From Antedon bifida (taxonomy: Eukaryota > Echinodermata > Crinoidea > Comatulida > Antedonidae), in NCBI GenBank assembly GCA_963402885.1, contig OY727098.1, forward strand, positions 7,373,001-7,437,000: a stretch of 64,000 bases of DNA, in the 5' to 3' direction. The notes below the pieces were generated by a model. That model was not told the DNA's origin and ran no database searches. It saw nothing but the letters and a program-made list of their open reading frames with translations. Every line of letters begins with the position of its first letter. Position 1 is the stretch's first letter. Below, piece by piece: positions 50,401 to 54,154 of the stretch. The position numbers and the translations under genes are program-made.

Positions 50401-53032
50401 GCCAGAAGTACCAGAGATTCATTACAATCTCACTCTTAGTAAATCCTTGAGTCATGAATACTCAATTCATTCAATCTATGTGATAATTTTTAATGACAGT
50501 TGCTACTGTATCATGGACCTACTTTGTTATTAACTCATGCTAATTTAACTGCGACAATAGTTCAAGGTAAAGATGCGAAAATAACCGACGTGATACTTTC
50601 TTTAACACATTTTCTTAATATGTTGATCATCTTATTATAGGATAAATGAATATTAATTATCAGCACTATGCATCGAAGACAGTTGCAAGCTCATGGTGAT
50701 ATCAGAGCAAGATAAAGTTTTAATTAATTTAATTATCAATTTTAATTTGAAAATTACAGTACCTATATTATGAAATTGCTATTTAAATTTAACCTTTAAA
50801 TAATATTGAAAGAGATTTAAATGGTCTGCAATATTCCAATTTCATTTATAAATTGTATTGACTCACTGTAGGTTGAACTAGCGCTAATAATATTCAGTTT
50901 ATATGGAAGTATGTGTATTGCATTGTGAGAGGTTCTGGCTGTTCACATACGGTAGAGGATATCAACATAGTCAACCATGTAATCATAATTTACAATTTAC
51001 CATGGAGGATAGACAATATTTGGCATGTCGACTGTGCGTCAAATTCATTGTTTCTTATTAATAATGCCTGTTTTTATCACCGAGGTTGACCGATGTGTGT
51101 CTTAATTCTGTTTTTATATCAGTAAAAACTTGCCAATAAAAAAGACACAACTTCAACAGTGTAGCAGAAACGGGAAAACATTTAGAATGAACAGGTATGG
51201 TGTTTAAACAGGCCCAAGATCAAAACAGTAAACTTAAAGGACAACTTGACCGAGGACCATATTTTAACAACGTATTTGGGATGTATGATTTCAGAACCAT
51301 TGCGAGATTAAGGATATCGGCGCACACGCGCTCATCGTACAGCCCTCGCCGTAAATTGCTGTAATTTACGTCATGAGCAATTTACGTCGACGGCTGTACG
51401 GTGAGCGCGTGCGGCAATATCCTTAATCTCGCGTTGGTTCTGAAATCATATGTACATCCCTATTATACGTTGTTAAAATATGGTCCTCGGTCAAGTTGTC
51501 CTTTAAGATAGTTGTCTGTAGTCATGTCCAATAGGATGAAGTATCTAATTCAATTAACCATTAGCAAACATGACTTAAATACAGCCCAAAAGCAATATTT
51601 ATTAGAAAAAGACAAAATAAAAAATCATTTCAAGATCTCCCAAGGTTTTATTTTACATTTGAGCAACAATTTGTGTTTGTAGCTCAATTAAAATGTAACC
51701 TTCAACAAGCAGTCAGCTTGTCATGTCAACAAACATGCATTTAGAAATTTAAAATGAAAAATTAATGTTTATATTTTACAATCATCTCAATTCAATCATC
51801 TCATTATCATCAATTTTATTTATAAATACACATATACATATCAAAGATATCCGCCCCCAACTACCCAACCTCCTGATCTAAACCCACTTCAGGCTAGTTT
51901 TTAAATGGTGTTGACTGTAACAGTTCAGTACAATTCTGGTCATTATAAAACCTTATTACTTTCTGTCAACTGAATTTTTGTACTCTGTATTCTTTTTTTT
52001 TTCAAAATAAAAGATGAAATGAAATGAATTAAATTATTACTACATTCAGTTGATTTGTACCTGTAACCTTTCATATATAGGAGAGGGTTTAACCATTAGA
52101 CCACAGAAGATAACAGAAGACAATCATACTGTACCTGTTCATCAGTCTCATCGAATGCCTCTGGTTTATCGATGCCGCCAAGTTTGTTGATGACCTCCGC
52201 CACACCGATGACCTCTCCGCTAGGATCTTTGATCGGCATGGATAGCATACTACGCGTTTTATACCCTGTGCAAAGGTCGACTTCACAATTGAATCTAGAA
52301 TCCTGTAAGAAATAAATAAACAATTCATTATTACTGTACTCTTATCTTTATATTACATTGACTGTATTAAAATAAAGTAATGAAATAAGACTAGAATAAA
52401 TAATAATAATGATACACATAAATAATAATAATTGAAAACGATTAATACATTGATGAAAAAAATTAAGTTACCATAAAATAAATATAAATTTAATAAACTT
52501 AAAATAAAAATGTTAATAATAAAAAAAAAAGACTCTTTATCATTCGAAAATAATTGTTATTGCCTAAATAAATAAAAAACAATTATGTAGGCGTATAATA
52601 CTTGAATAATAATTTGAATGGGTTGATACATATTGATAAATTAAATTTATTCAATTTCTGTATTTAAATAACATCATTATAGTCAAATGAAAAAAAAAAT
52701 GATTGTTGAGTAAATACATATTGATAAAAACATTTATTGAAAAATGATGTAAATATTATGTATTTTAAGTCAACTACAGCACCTGCATGAATAAATAATT
52801 ATAATAATAATATGGACTAAGATTTAACTTTCATATTTCAGAATAACATGATTGAATAAATTAGACATGTTGATTTTGTACAAAAAATAGCAATAGTAAT
52901 TACATTTAAACTACCTGTATAATAACAACATTATAGGAAGAATAACTTATTATAATCTGAAATATTGATGACAAAATGGCAAATATAATCACCCATGCAT
53001 TTCTATACCTTCACAAGAGGTATTTTTACAGT
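2314..53032 (-). CDS. PDE5: PDE5-type cGMP-specific phosphodiesterase, 19 exons, 5' end missing
   Basis: This enzyme hydrolyses cGMP to 5'-GMP in the cytosol; in PDE5 the paired N-terminal GAF domains bind cGMP allosterically. Joining the exons listed separately gives about 640 residues: half of GAF-A, a linker helix, GAF-B and the catalytic domain. Visible hallmarks are the NK...F...DE signature in both GAFs, YHNWKH (catalytic histidine), [11 protein letters not shown] (metal-binding His-Asp), [22 protein letters not shown] (metal Asp) and [10 protein letters not shown] (invariant glutamine plus the clamp phenylalanine). [13 protein letters not shown] and FEEQ resemble vertebrate PDE5 more than PDE6 or PDE11. 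The C-terminus ends SSSKH, without the CaaX prenylation motif of PDE6. All splice phases agree. Vertebrate PDE5 has about 875 residues, so roughly 230 N-terminal residues and the start codon are absent. Orthology is from remembered family sequences, not a search. Confidence 0.95.
2712..2776 (-). repeat. 5S rRNA-derived fragment
   Basis: The minus strand reads CCTACAACCATACCAAGTTG, then ACACCGGTTCTC and CACTGCAGTTAA, which is the 5' half of an invertebrate-type 5S rRNA. Similarity stops shortly after. It sits in the last PDE5 intron. It is either a 5S pseudogene fragment or the head of a 5S-derived SINE. Confidence 0.65.
3070..3153 (-). CDS. PDE5: PDE5 exon, invariant glutamine
   Basis: Twenty-eight codons encode [28 protein letters not shown]. 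The glutamine in MQVSFID is the invariant residue that reads the purine, and the phenylalanine three residues later is the hydrophobic clamp. MNREK matches PDE5 (LMNREKK) rather than PDE11. The donor is GTATGA and the acceptor AAG. Confidence 0.96.
3236..3386. mobile_element. Fold-back MITE, AAGCTTGGTTC family, copy 1
   Basis: The left end TTAAGCTTGGTTCTCACTAG is the inverted complement of the right end CTAGTAGGAACCAAGTCTAA. Internal words such as TTGACCAATCAC and CATTGGTCAA also pair. There is no coding capacity. It lies in the intron between the 3070 and 3829 exons. A related copy is at 62,158-62,323. Confidence 0.75.
3530..3795 (+). mobile_element. tRNA-headed SINE, family A, copy 1
   Basis: A tRNA-like head with box A (TGGCCGAGCAGTTAGGGC) and a box-B-like GGGTTCAAGGC is followed by a body containing GGATAAGGACT and GAGTAGGGGTTA. 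The same words in the same order occur in the copy at 8036-8270, which defines the family. The 3' end is approximate. Confidence 0.7.
3829..3900 (-). CDS. PDE5: PDE5 exon, EFFEQGD
   Basis: Twenty-four codons encode [32 protein letters not shown] is conserved in PDE5, PDE6 and PDE11. After ERK one residue is missing relative to human PDE5 (ERKELNIEP), a small deletion in the M-loop vicinity. The acceptor is TAG and the donor is GTTTGT. Confidence 0.94.
4376..4541 (+). mobile_element. TA-flanked palindromic MITE, copy 1
   Basis: The ends AAGCTCTGTCTACACTATCA and TGATAGTGTAGGCAGAGCTT style arms are inverted complements. The centre carries repeated words AATATGGTAGTGATATG and CATATATGGGCACATCA. 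It is flanked by TA, has no coding capacity and is one of at least six related copies in this window. Confidence 0.85.
4614..4755 (-). CDS. PDE5: PDE5 exon, MTACD metal ligand
   Basis: After a split lysine codon, 47 codons encode [47 protein letters not shown]. The aspartate in MTACD is the fourth metal ligand of the PDE active site, and KPW is an invariant block. The acceptor is CCAG and the donor GTTTGT. Confidence 0.96.
4833..5222. mobile_element. Possible TIR element with AACCGGTTAA motifs
   Basis: The left end AGGGCTTGTTTCCGTTG resembles the inverted right end (AGGTCCTGTTTCTGCTGC on the complement). The interior contains several AACCGGTTAA-type palindromes. A related interior recurs at about 57,225-57,325, so this is probably a dispersed element. 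The ends are approximate. Confidence 0.45.
5296..5396 (-). CDS. PDE5: PDE5 exon, catalytic helices
   Basis: Thirty-three codons plus two bases encode [33 protein letters not shown]. They match the ILSGLSIEEY and QAILATDLALYI region of PDE5. The exon ends AA, completed by A of the next exon to give lysine. The donor is GTAAG and the acceptor is TAG. Confidence 0.95.
5691..6063. mobile_element. TTAA-flanked fold-back element next to a splice donor
   Basis: The left arm AAAGCCCATTTACACTAGGA, CGATAACGATC is mirrored by a right arm of inverted complement ending CCTAGTGTAAATGGGCCTTT. The TTAA at 5691-5694 and 6060-6063 looks like a target duplication, as in piggyBac-type elements. The interior is AT-rich and non-coding. 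Its right end is only 7 bp from the GT donor of the exon at 6071-6158. Confidence 0.82.
6071..6158 (-). CDS. PDE5: PDE5 exon, MEHHHFDQC
   Basis: One base completes a split methionine codon, then 29 codons encode [29 protein letters not shown]. The [14 protein letters not shown] block matches vertebrate PDE5 almost exactly and differs from PDE11 (EHHHFNHA) and PDE6. The donor GTAAATC runs directly into the TTAA end of a fold-back element at 6060-6063. Confidence 0.97.
6920..6955. repeat. AATG microsatellite
   Basis: A run of about seven GAATGAAT-type tetranucleotide units lies in the intron between the 6071 and 7803 exons. The rest of that intron (6159-7802) is AT-rich with nothing else recognisable. 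Confidence 0.8.
7803..7912 (-). CDS. PDE5: PDE5 exon, metal-binding HD motif
   Basis: It encodes [19 protein letters not shown] then [17 protein letters not shown]. The HD pair of CHDLDHRG coordinates the catalytic zinc and magnesium. Cysteine precedes HD where human PDE5 has serine, as in PDE11. The exon ends in phase 2 (AT) and the next exon supplies G to make methionine. The donor is GTAAGT. Confidence 0.97.
8036..8270 (-). mobile_element. tRNA-headed SINE, family A, copy 2
   Basis: On the minus strand the head GTGGCCGAGCAGTTAAGACA precedes a body with GGATAAGGACTATAAACCG and GAGTAGGGGGTTACCC. The order matches copy 1 at 3530. It lies head-to-head with a plus-strand fragment that starts at 8270. 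Confidence 0.72.
8270..8412 (+). mobile_element. SINE family A fragment
   Basis: This plus-strand piece contains TCTCAGATAAGGAC and GAGTAGGGGATTACC, the body words of family A, but lacks the tRNA-like head. It abuts copy 2 head-to-head at the shared CACTCAC sequence. Confidence 0.55.
8500..8945 (+). mobile_element. 5'-truncated non-LTR retrotransposon (LINE) 3' end
   Basis: A short open stretch ending at TAA 8662-8664 encodes [20 protein letters not shown] followed by [12 protein letters not shown] and [10 protein letters not shown]. The R(S/A)..KLWN.LP...STFK.. pattern is characteristic of the extreme C-terminus of CR1/Jockey-type reverse transcriptase ORFs. A 3' UTR of about 270 bp follows and ends in an AAAT tail at 8930-8945. 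Only the tail of the element survives, inside a PDE5 intron. Confidence 0.75.
8957..9064 (-). CDS. PDE5: PDE5 exon, catalytic HNWKHA
   Basis: Thirty-six codons encode [36 protein letters not shown]. The histidine of YHNWKH corresponds to the proton-donating catalytic histidine, and the second histidine to a metal ligand. The acceptor is CAG and the donor is GTAAGT. Just left of it is the 3' end of a LINE fragment with its AAAT tail (8500-8945). Confidence 0.96.
9335..9475 (+). mobile_element. tRNA-headed SINE, family B, copy 1
   Basis: It contains CTGCCATAGTATCAG, then CCCAAGGACCTGGGTTCAA with a box-B-like GGTTCAATCC, and a body word CAAAATGAGAC. The body matches the minus-strand copy at 31,036-31,175. 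The ends are approximate. Confidence 0.6.
10440..10520 (-). mobile_element. tRNA-headed SINE, family B, fragment
   Basis: The minus strand reads GAGTACTTGGGTGGTTAACA, then CCATGGTCCAGGTTCAATTC, giving a box A / box B arrangement like the other family B copies. Only the head is preserved. Confidence 0.6.
10552..10704 (+). mobile_element. TA-flanked palindromic MITE, copy 2
   Basis: It starts AAAGCTCTGTCTACACCATC and carries the central AATGGTAGTGATATACCC and CATATATGGGCACATCAC words. The last ~12 bp of the right arm (AGACAGAGCTTT) are missing, so this copy is decayed. Confidence 0.8.
10824..10970 (-). CDS. PDE5: PDE5 exon, start of catalytic domain
   Basis: Forty-nine codons begin KMSIPSN and continue [21 protein letters not shown]...FNKFRINYE. 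They align with the [21 protein letters not shown]...VQNF region of PDE5, the first helices of the catalytic fold. The internal ATG near its 5' end is not a proposed start, since the frame continues from upstream exons. Confidence 0.94.
11021..11068. mobile_element. Minimal 48-bp MITE derivative
   Basis: TAAAGTTCTGTCTACATTAT, CAAAC joins directly to TTTGATATTGTAGACAGGGCTTA. The entire interior of the palindromic MITE family is missing and only the two arms remain, forming a near-perfect hairpin. Confidence 0.75.
11971..12070 (-). repeat. 5S rRNA-derived pseudogene
   Basis: The minus strand reads ATATGGCCATACTGCGTTGA, ACACCGGTTCTCGTCAGATC and later GGATGGGAGACCATCT. This is 5S rRNA across nearly its full length but with a deletion of about 12 bases where AAGTTAAGCAAC should lie, removing internal promoter box A. 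Not functional as a 5S gene. Confidence 0.75.
12147..12197 (-). CDS. PDE5: PDE5 exon, LSYHA linker
   Basis: A 51-nt exon encodes [22 protein letters not shown] is a highly conserved block at the GAF-B to catalytic domain junction in PDE5, PDE6 and PDE11. The acceptor is ACAG and the donor GTAAAT; phases are 0. Confidence 0.93.
12502..12638 (-). mobile_element. TA-flanked palindromic MITE, copy 3
   Basis: It runs from AAGCTCAAACTTTATGTGA to TTTGATATATTAGACAGAGC with the central CATATATGGACATGATGATG and TACCATATTTGGGCACATCA words in reverse order to copy 1. Its left arm has lost the CTGTCTACACTAT segment. Confidence 0.75.
13214..13306 (-). CDS. PDE5: PDE5 exon, end of GAF-B and connector
   Basis: Thirty-one codons encode [17 protein letters not shown] and then the connecting helix to the catalytic domain ([10 protein letters not shown]), matching FVIFCGLGIQNTQMYE and AMAKQMVTLE of PDE5. 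The acceptor is GCAG and the donor GTTAGT; phases are 0. Confidence 0.95.
13785..14450. mobile_element. Non-autonomous TIR element of about 670 bp
   Basis: It begins TATCCCATAACAAAAAG and ends TTTTTTTTTGCTATGGGATA, an inverted match. The next inward words (ATATAGCTCTAT and AATAGAGCTATTT) also pair. The interior has a direct duplication of about 115 bp at about 14,014 and 14,180 sharing TAATAGCTATAC and AACCTATTAATAGAC. No coding sequence is visible. It fills most of the intron between the 13,214 and 14,863 exons. Confidence 0.7.
14693..14838 (+). mobile_element. TA-flanked palindromic MITE, copy 4
   Basis: It has AAAGCTCTGTCTACATCAAA at the left and TTTAATGGTGTAGACAGAGC at the right, with the shared centre. 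It ends 24 bp from the first coding base of the exon at 14,863, so it lies immediately inside that exon's 5' splice site. Confidence 0.85.
14863..15006 (-). CDS. PDE5: PDE5 exon, core of GAF-B
   Basis: Forty-eight codons run [18 protein letters not shown] through [28 protein letters not shown] and NK...F...DE are the GAF signatures. The acceptor is CAG and the donor GTAATG. A palindromic MITE begins only about 24 bp into the following intron (14,693-14,838). An apparent longer reading frame across the acceptor is read-through. Confidence 0.96.
15466..15658 (+). other. Unrecognised exon-like open stretch
   Basis: A plus-strand stretch of 193 bp is open in one frame throughout. It is preceded by a good polypyrimidine/AG acceptor (CTCTTTCTTCCAG) and followed by a consensus donor (GGTGAGTA). 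The predicted peptide includes [20 protein letters not shown] and DYVRLNLI, which I do not recognise. It lies antisense inside a PDE5 intron. It could be an exon of a nested gene, a gene or transposon fragment, or chance. Confidence 0.25.
16427..16593 (+). mobile_element. TA-flanked palindromic MITE, copy 5
   Basis: It has AAAGCTATGTCTACACTATC at the left and GATAGTGTAGACAGAGATTT at the right, with tandem AATATGGTAGTGATATG words in the centre. It is nearly full length and close to copy 1. It ends 67 bp from the exon at 16,660. Confidence 0.85.
16660..16707 (-). CDS. PDE5: PDE5 exon, [12 protein letters not shown]
   Basis: A 48-nt exon encodes [16 protein letters not shown], the conserved NI.DAY..PRF motif of PDE GAF domains. 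The acceptor is CAG at 16,708-16,710 and the donor is GTAAGC. Both phases are 0. It corresponds to the microexon at 53,009 in GAF-A. Confidence 0.95.
16855..17530. repeat. Diverged local repeats
   Basis: Words recur at irregular spacing: CAGTCTTCAGGGCTGCCA at about 16,919 and 17,129, AAAATTCTAGTCATGTT after each, and GCACAGTTCAAAGTTTGTAG at about 17,170 and 17,278. The stretch is an old array of roughly 100-200-bp duplications. Open frames here are by-products. Confidence 0.6.
17531..21219. other. Intron sequence without recognisable genes
   Basis: AT-rich intron between the 16,660 and 21,220 exons. A short dispersed repeat word occurs at 19,070-19,140 (AGAACCTCTATTAAGGGGAC, again in altered form at 44,140-44,210). 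The stretch 19,370-19,930 is somewhat less AT-rich than its surroundings, but I see no domain or splice-bounded coding block in it. Confidence 0.5.
21220..21280 (-). CDS. PDE5: PDE5 exon, GAF-B, GITG helix
   Basis: One base completes a split glycine codon, then 20 codons encode [20 protein letters not shown]. This is the RFP..xGIxGxVAxTG element of GAF domains that caps the nucleotide pocket. The acceptor CAG lies right of 21,280 and the donor GTAAGA left of 21,220. Confidence 0.93.
22169..22248 (-). CDS. PDE5: PDE5 exon, GAF-B, variable loop
   Basis: This exon encodes [18 protein letters not shown] followed by a serine/asparagine-rich loop, corresponding to the SFSSVFHMECEELEK region of PDE5 GAF-B. 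It ends in phase 2 (GG), and the next exon supplies T to complete a glycine codon. The acceptor is CAG at its right edge and the donor is GTATGT. It is the first exon after the giant intron. The sequence is less conserved here, but framing and phase fit on both sides. Confidence 0.88.
24207..24347 (-). mobile_element. TA-flanked palindromic MITE, copy 6
   Basis: It begins TAAGCTCTGTCTACACGATC and ends AGTTTGATAGTAGACAGAGC, with CATATATGGACATGATGATG and ACCATATTTGGACACAGCAC inside. The inner word order is reversed relative to copy 1, as in copy 3. Confidence 0.82.
31036..31175 (-). mobile_element. tRNA-headed SINE, family B, copy 2
   Basis: The minus strand reads GTGGAGCTCTAGGTTGGTGC, then CCCAAGGTGCAGGGTTCAAT, and a body with CCTCAAATGAGACAC. 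It shares head and body words with the copy at 9335. Confidence 0.65.
34067..38722. repeat. 67-bp minisatellite, about 70 units
   Basis: The unit starts CATGTCAATACATCACTATG and continues ACATGAGACAGCATAGCTTC, then TTTTCACACTCCAGTATGGG, TTTAACT. Spacing between successive units is 67 bp. A few units lack 11 bp and read CATGGCATGAGAC instead. Substitutions at a few positions (CTCATG/CACATG, GAGAC/GAGGC, CTTCTT/CTTGTT, ACATCAC/ACTTCAC/ACGTCAC) make sub-types. Each unit contains the palindrome CATGTCAATA...TATGACATG. It lies in the intron splitting GAF-B. Confidence 0.97.
38723..41389. other. Intron sequence without recognisable genes
   Basis: AT-rich intronic DNA right of the 67-bp array, with a TA microsatellite at about 41,237-41,292 (a second is at 41,504-41,520). 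There is no coding block with splice context and no recognised repeat family. Confidence 0.5.
41390..41460 (-). tRNA. tRNA-like gene, anticodon loop ATATCAA (ATC)
   Basis: A 71-nt cloverleaf can be drawn on the minus strand: acceptor GCCCCAG with TTGGGGC (7 pairs, one G-T), a D arm with GTCTAATGGTTAGGGC, anticodon stem CTGC/GCAG, and a perfect T stem CCGAG/CTCGG with loop TTCGAGT. The loop puts ATC at positions 34-36, which would read the aspartate codon GAT. Animals normally use GTC, so this may be a pseudogene or SINE-related copy. A T5 terminator follows three bases after the 3' end, as in a real Pol III tRNA gene. Confidence 0.6.
42653..42790 (-). CDS. PDE5: PDE5 exon, inter-GAF helix and start of GAF-B
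   Basis: Forty-six codons begin [13 protein letters not shown], close to VLLDLASLIFEEQ of vertebrate PDE5, and end in the first GAF-B strands ([14 protein letters not shown]). The donor is GTAAGT at 42,652-42,647. The alternative donor one base earlier puts a stop in the next exon, which fixes this choice. The intron that follows is about 20.4 kb. Confidence 0.94.
42915..42990 (-). mobile_element. tRNA-headed SINE, family B, fragment
   Basis: The minus strand reads AGAGTGGCAAAGTAGCCGGG, TGGCTGTTTACC and then GCTTGGGTTCTAATCCTGAC. It has the box A and box B arrangement of the family B copies at 9335 and 10,440. It lies between the PDE5 exons at 42,653 and 43,196. Confidence 0.6.
43196..43285 (-). 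CDS. PDE5: PDE5 exon, end of GAF-A and linker helix
   Basis: Thirty codons encode [20 protein letters not shown] followed by the start of the long linker helix (AMLEVKRNK). They match the FCGI...NAQLYE and ENKRNQ region of PDE5. The acceptor is CAG just right of 43,285 and the donor GTACTA just left of 43,196; both phases are 0. Confidence 0.93.
43824..43894 (-). pseudogene. Decayed tRNA-like sequence, TGT loop
   Basis: The minus strand begins GGCTCTGTGGTCTAATGGTA and ends GGTTCGAATCCCACCAGAGG, C. The acceptor arms pair in six of seven positions and the loop CCTGTAA would give anticodon TGT (threonine). Anticodon and T stems have two mismatches each. A T6 tract follows directly. It is probably a tRNA pseudogene. 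Confidence 0.6.
43901..45186. other. Intron sequence without recognisable genes
   Basis: AT-rich intron between the 43,196 and 52,135 exons. A decayed repeat with ACCCCTATTAATGGGACAC and GCCTCTTAATAATTAAGGG lies at about 44,140-44,215 and resembles the word at 19,070. Nothing else is identified. Confidence 0.45.
45187..45641. repeat. Tandem duplication, ~222-235 bp, two copies
   Basis: Copy 1 (about 45,187-45,419) and copy 2 (about 45,420-45,641) share ATAATGTACATACATTA near the start and AAAATAGATCATCATGACAA plus the following 55 bases at the end. The left halves have diverged by small indels. The short open frame in copy 1 is a by-product. Confidence 0.8.
46171..46286 (+). repeat. 5S rRNA-derived pseudogene or SINE head
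   Basis: Nearly full-length 5S rRNA similarity: ACACCGGTTCTTGTCAGATC, ACTGAAGTTAAGCAACGTTG, GGCCTGGTTAGAGCTTGGAC and CTTGGGAATATCGGGTGCTG. Box A and the intermediate element look intact, but box C is altered (GGACGGGAGAGCG). The first ~15 bases are degenerate. It is followed by unrelated sequence, not a 5S spacer array. Confidence 0.75.
46287..51233. other. Intron sequence without recognisable genes
   Basis: Long intronic stretch between the 5S-like segment and the fold-back element at 51,234. The first ~170 bp after the 5S-like part are less AT-rich and could be the body of a 5S-headed SINE. A decayed tRNA-like word with GGTTCAAATTCC occurs near 49,660. No coding block was found. Confidence 0.45.
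51234..51506. mobile_element. TTAA-flanked fold-back MITE with ~125-bp arms
   Basis: The left arm starts TTAAAGGACAACTTGACCGA and the right arm ends TCGGTCAAGTTGTCCTTTAA. The arms continue to pair through AGATTAAGGATAT and CGTACAGCC to a short centre near GTAATTTACGTCATGAG. Both ends carry TTAA, as in piggyBac-type MITEs. The arms are nearly identical, which suggests a recent insertion. It has no coding capacity. Confidence 0.88.
52050..52110 (-). pseudogene. Decayed tRNA-like sequence beside a PDE5 exon
   Basis: The minus strand reads TGTGGTCTAATGGTTAAACC at the left of a cloverleaf and GGTTACAGGTACAAATC where the T arm would be. The box A word is the same as in the tRNA-like sequences at 41,390 and 43,824. 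It lies about 25 bp beyond the donor of the exon at 52,135. Confidence 0.45.
52135..52302 (-). CDS. PDE5: PDE5 exon, core of GAF-A
   Basis: The 56 codons run from DSRFNCEVD through TGYKTRSML and SMPIKD to INKLGG and the terminal DETDEQ. This is the end of the GAF-A ligand-binding fold, including the NK...F...DE signature needed for cyclic nucleotide binding in PDE GAF domains. The acceptor is CAG at 52,303-52,305 and the donor GTACAG lies at 52,134-52,129. Both phases are 0. The base composition is clearly richer in GC than the flanking introns. Confidence 0.95.
52305..53008. other. Intron sequence without recognisable genes
   Basis: Extremely AT-rich intron between the GAF-A core exon and the microexon. 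Repeated words such as ACATATTGATAAA at about 52,625 and 52,715 hint at old local duplication. No other feature was seen. Confidence 0.5.
53009..53032 (-). CDS. PDE5: PDE5 exon (GAF-A microexon, TVKIPLVK)
   Basis: This is the most 5' exon I can recognise. It encodes TVKIPLVK, matching the PDE5/11 stretch before DPRF (for example LNIKDAYE), and splices in phase to the next exon to give [11 protein letters not shown]. The donor GTATAG is at 53,008-53,003. Two acceptors fit: AG at 53,034-53,033 gives a 24-nt exon in phase 0, and CAG ending at 53,035 gives a 26-nt exon reaching 53,034. I prefer 24 nt because the GAF-B exon for TLNISDAY starts at the same place in phase 0. It is very short and sits alone, so it is less certain than the others. 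Confidence 0.7.
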
Positions 53033-53684
53033 CTCTGTAGTGAAGCAATGACTTACGGTATATAATAATATATATCAAGGTTGAAGTTGAAAGTATACAT
53101 AGACTAGCTGTATTAGTATTACATTGTAAGAAAACATATATTATGGGTATACACAAGATAATGTACTGATACTAGATAAAAATAAACGTTATTTTACTAC
53201 AGTATAATGCTCATGGTACAATGATGGGGACTGTGTGAATATAGTTTTGTCAAAACTATAAATATCATGTTTAAACTATTTATAATATATTGATTGTTAT
53301 ATACTCTGATATAATGCAAGTTCCACATTATTATTAAACAAGCAGATGTACTGTATATTAGGGGAAGATGATGGACTTAACTTAGGGATACGTTTTTAAC
53401 CTGGTTACTGCTGGGAGGGAGGGACATTATTTATCATTCAAATTTTTTTTAATCGTTAATTATAGTTTATATATTTTTATATATAAATGCTATTATTTAT
53501 TATATAAATCGTCTATTGTTCTGAAGGCCCTGGTTAATGATCAGCTTCGGCTGGATAGACCACCCTCGAAAAATATAACTAAAAAAAAAACAGAATTTTC
53601 TTGTCAACAGAAACAGGATAATGTGAAATAATGTGTAATATTCCCAATATGCAACACAGGTGCAGTGGTGCATGACTGAGCACC

Positions 53685-54154
53685 AGTCAGTAAGAGCCAT
53701 CACCCAGTTGTTAAGAGCCATCACCTGGTCAGTAAGAGCCATCACCCAGTCTGTAAGAGCTATCACCCAGTCGGTAAGAGCCATCACCCAGTCAGTAAGA
53801 GCCATCACCCAGTCGGTAAGAGCCATCACCCGGTGGGTAAGAGCTATCACCCGGTGGGTAAGAGCTATCACCCAGTCGGTAAGAGCTATCACCCGGTCGG
53901 TAAGAGCTATCACCCGGTCGGCAAGAGCCATCACACGGTCGGCAAGAGCCATCACCCGGTCGGTAAGAGCCATCACCTGGTCGGTAAGAGCCATCACCCG
54001 GTCGGTAAGAGCCATCACCCGGTCGGTAAGAGCCATCGCTTGGTCGGTAAGAGCTATCACTTGGTCGGTAAGAGCTATCACCCGGTCGGTAAGAGCCATC
54101 ACCCGGTCGGTAAGAGCCATCACCCGGTCGGTAAGAGCCATCACCCGGTTGGTA
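53685..54154. repeat. 21-bp minisatellite, about 22 units
   Basis: The unit is GGTAAGAGCCATCACCCGGTC (21 bases, written here only as GTAAGAGCCATCACCCGG plus three). Variants have GCTATC for GCCATC and CCAGTC for CCGGTC. Because 21 is a multiple of three and the unit lacks stops in several frames, the array makes long false open frames on both strands (up to 239 codons on the minus strand). It is more GC-rich than its surroundings. Confidence 0.95.
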
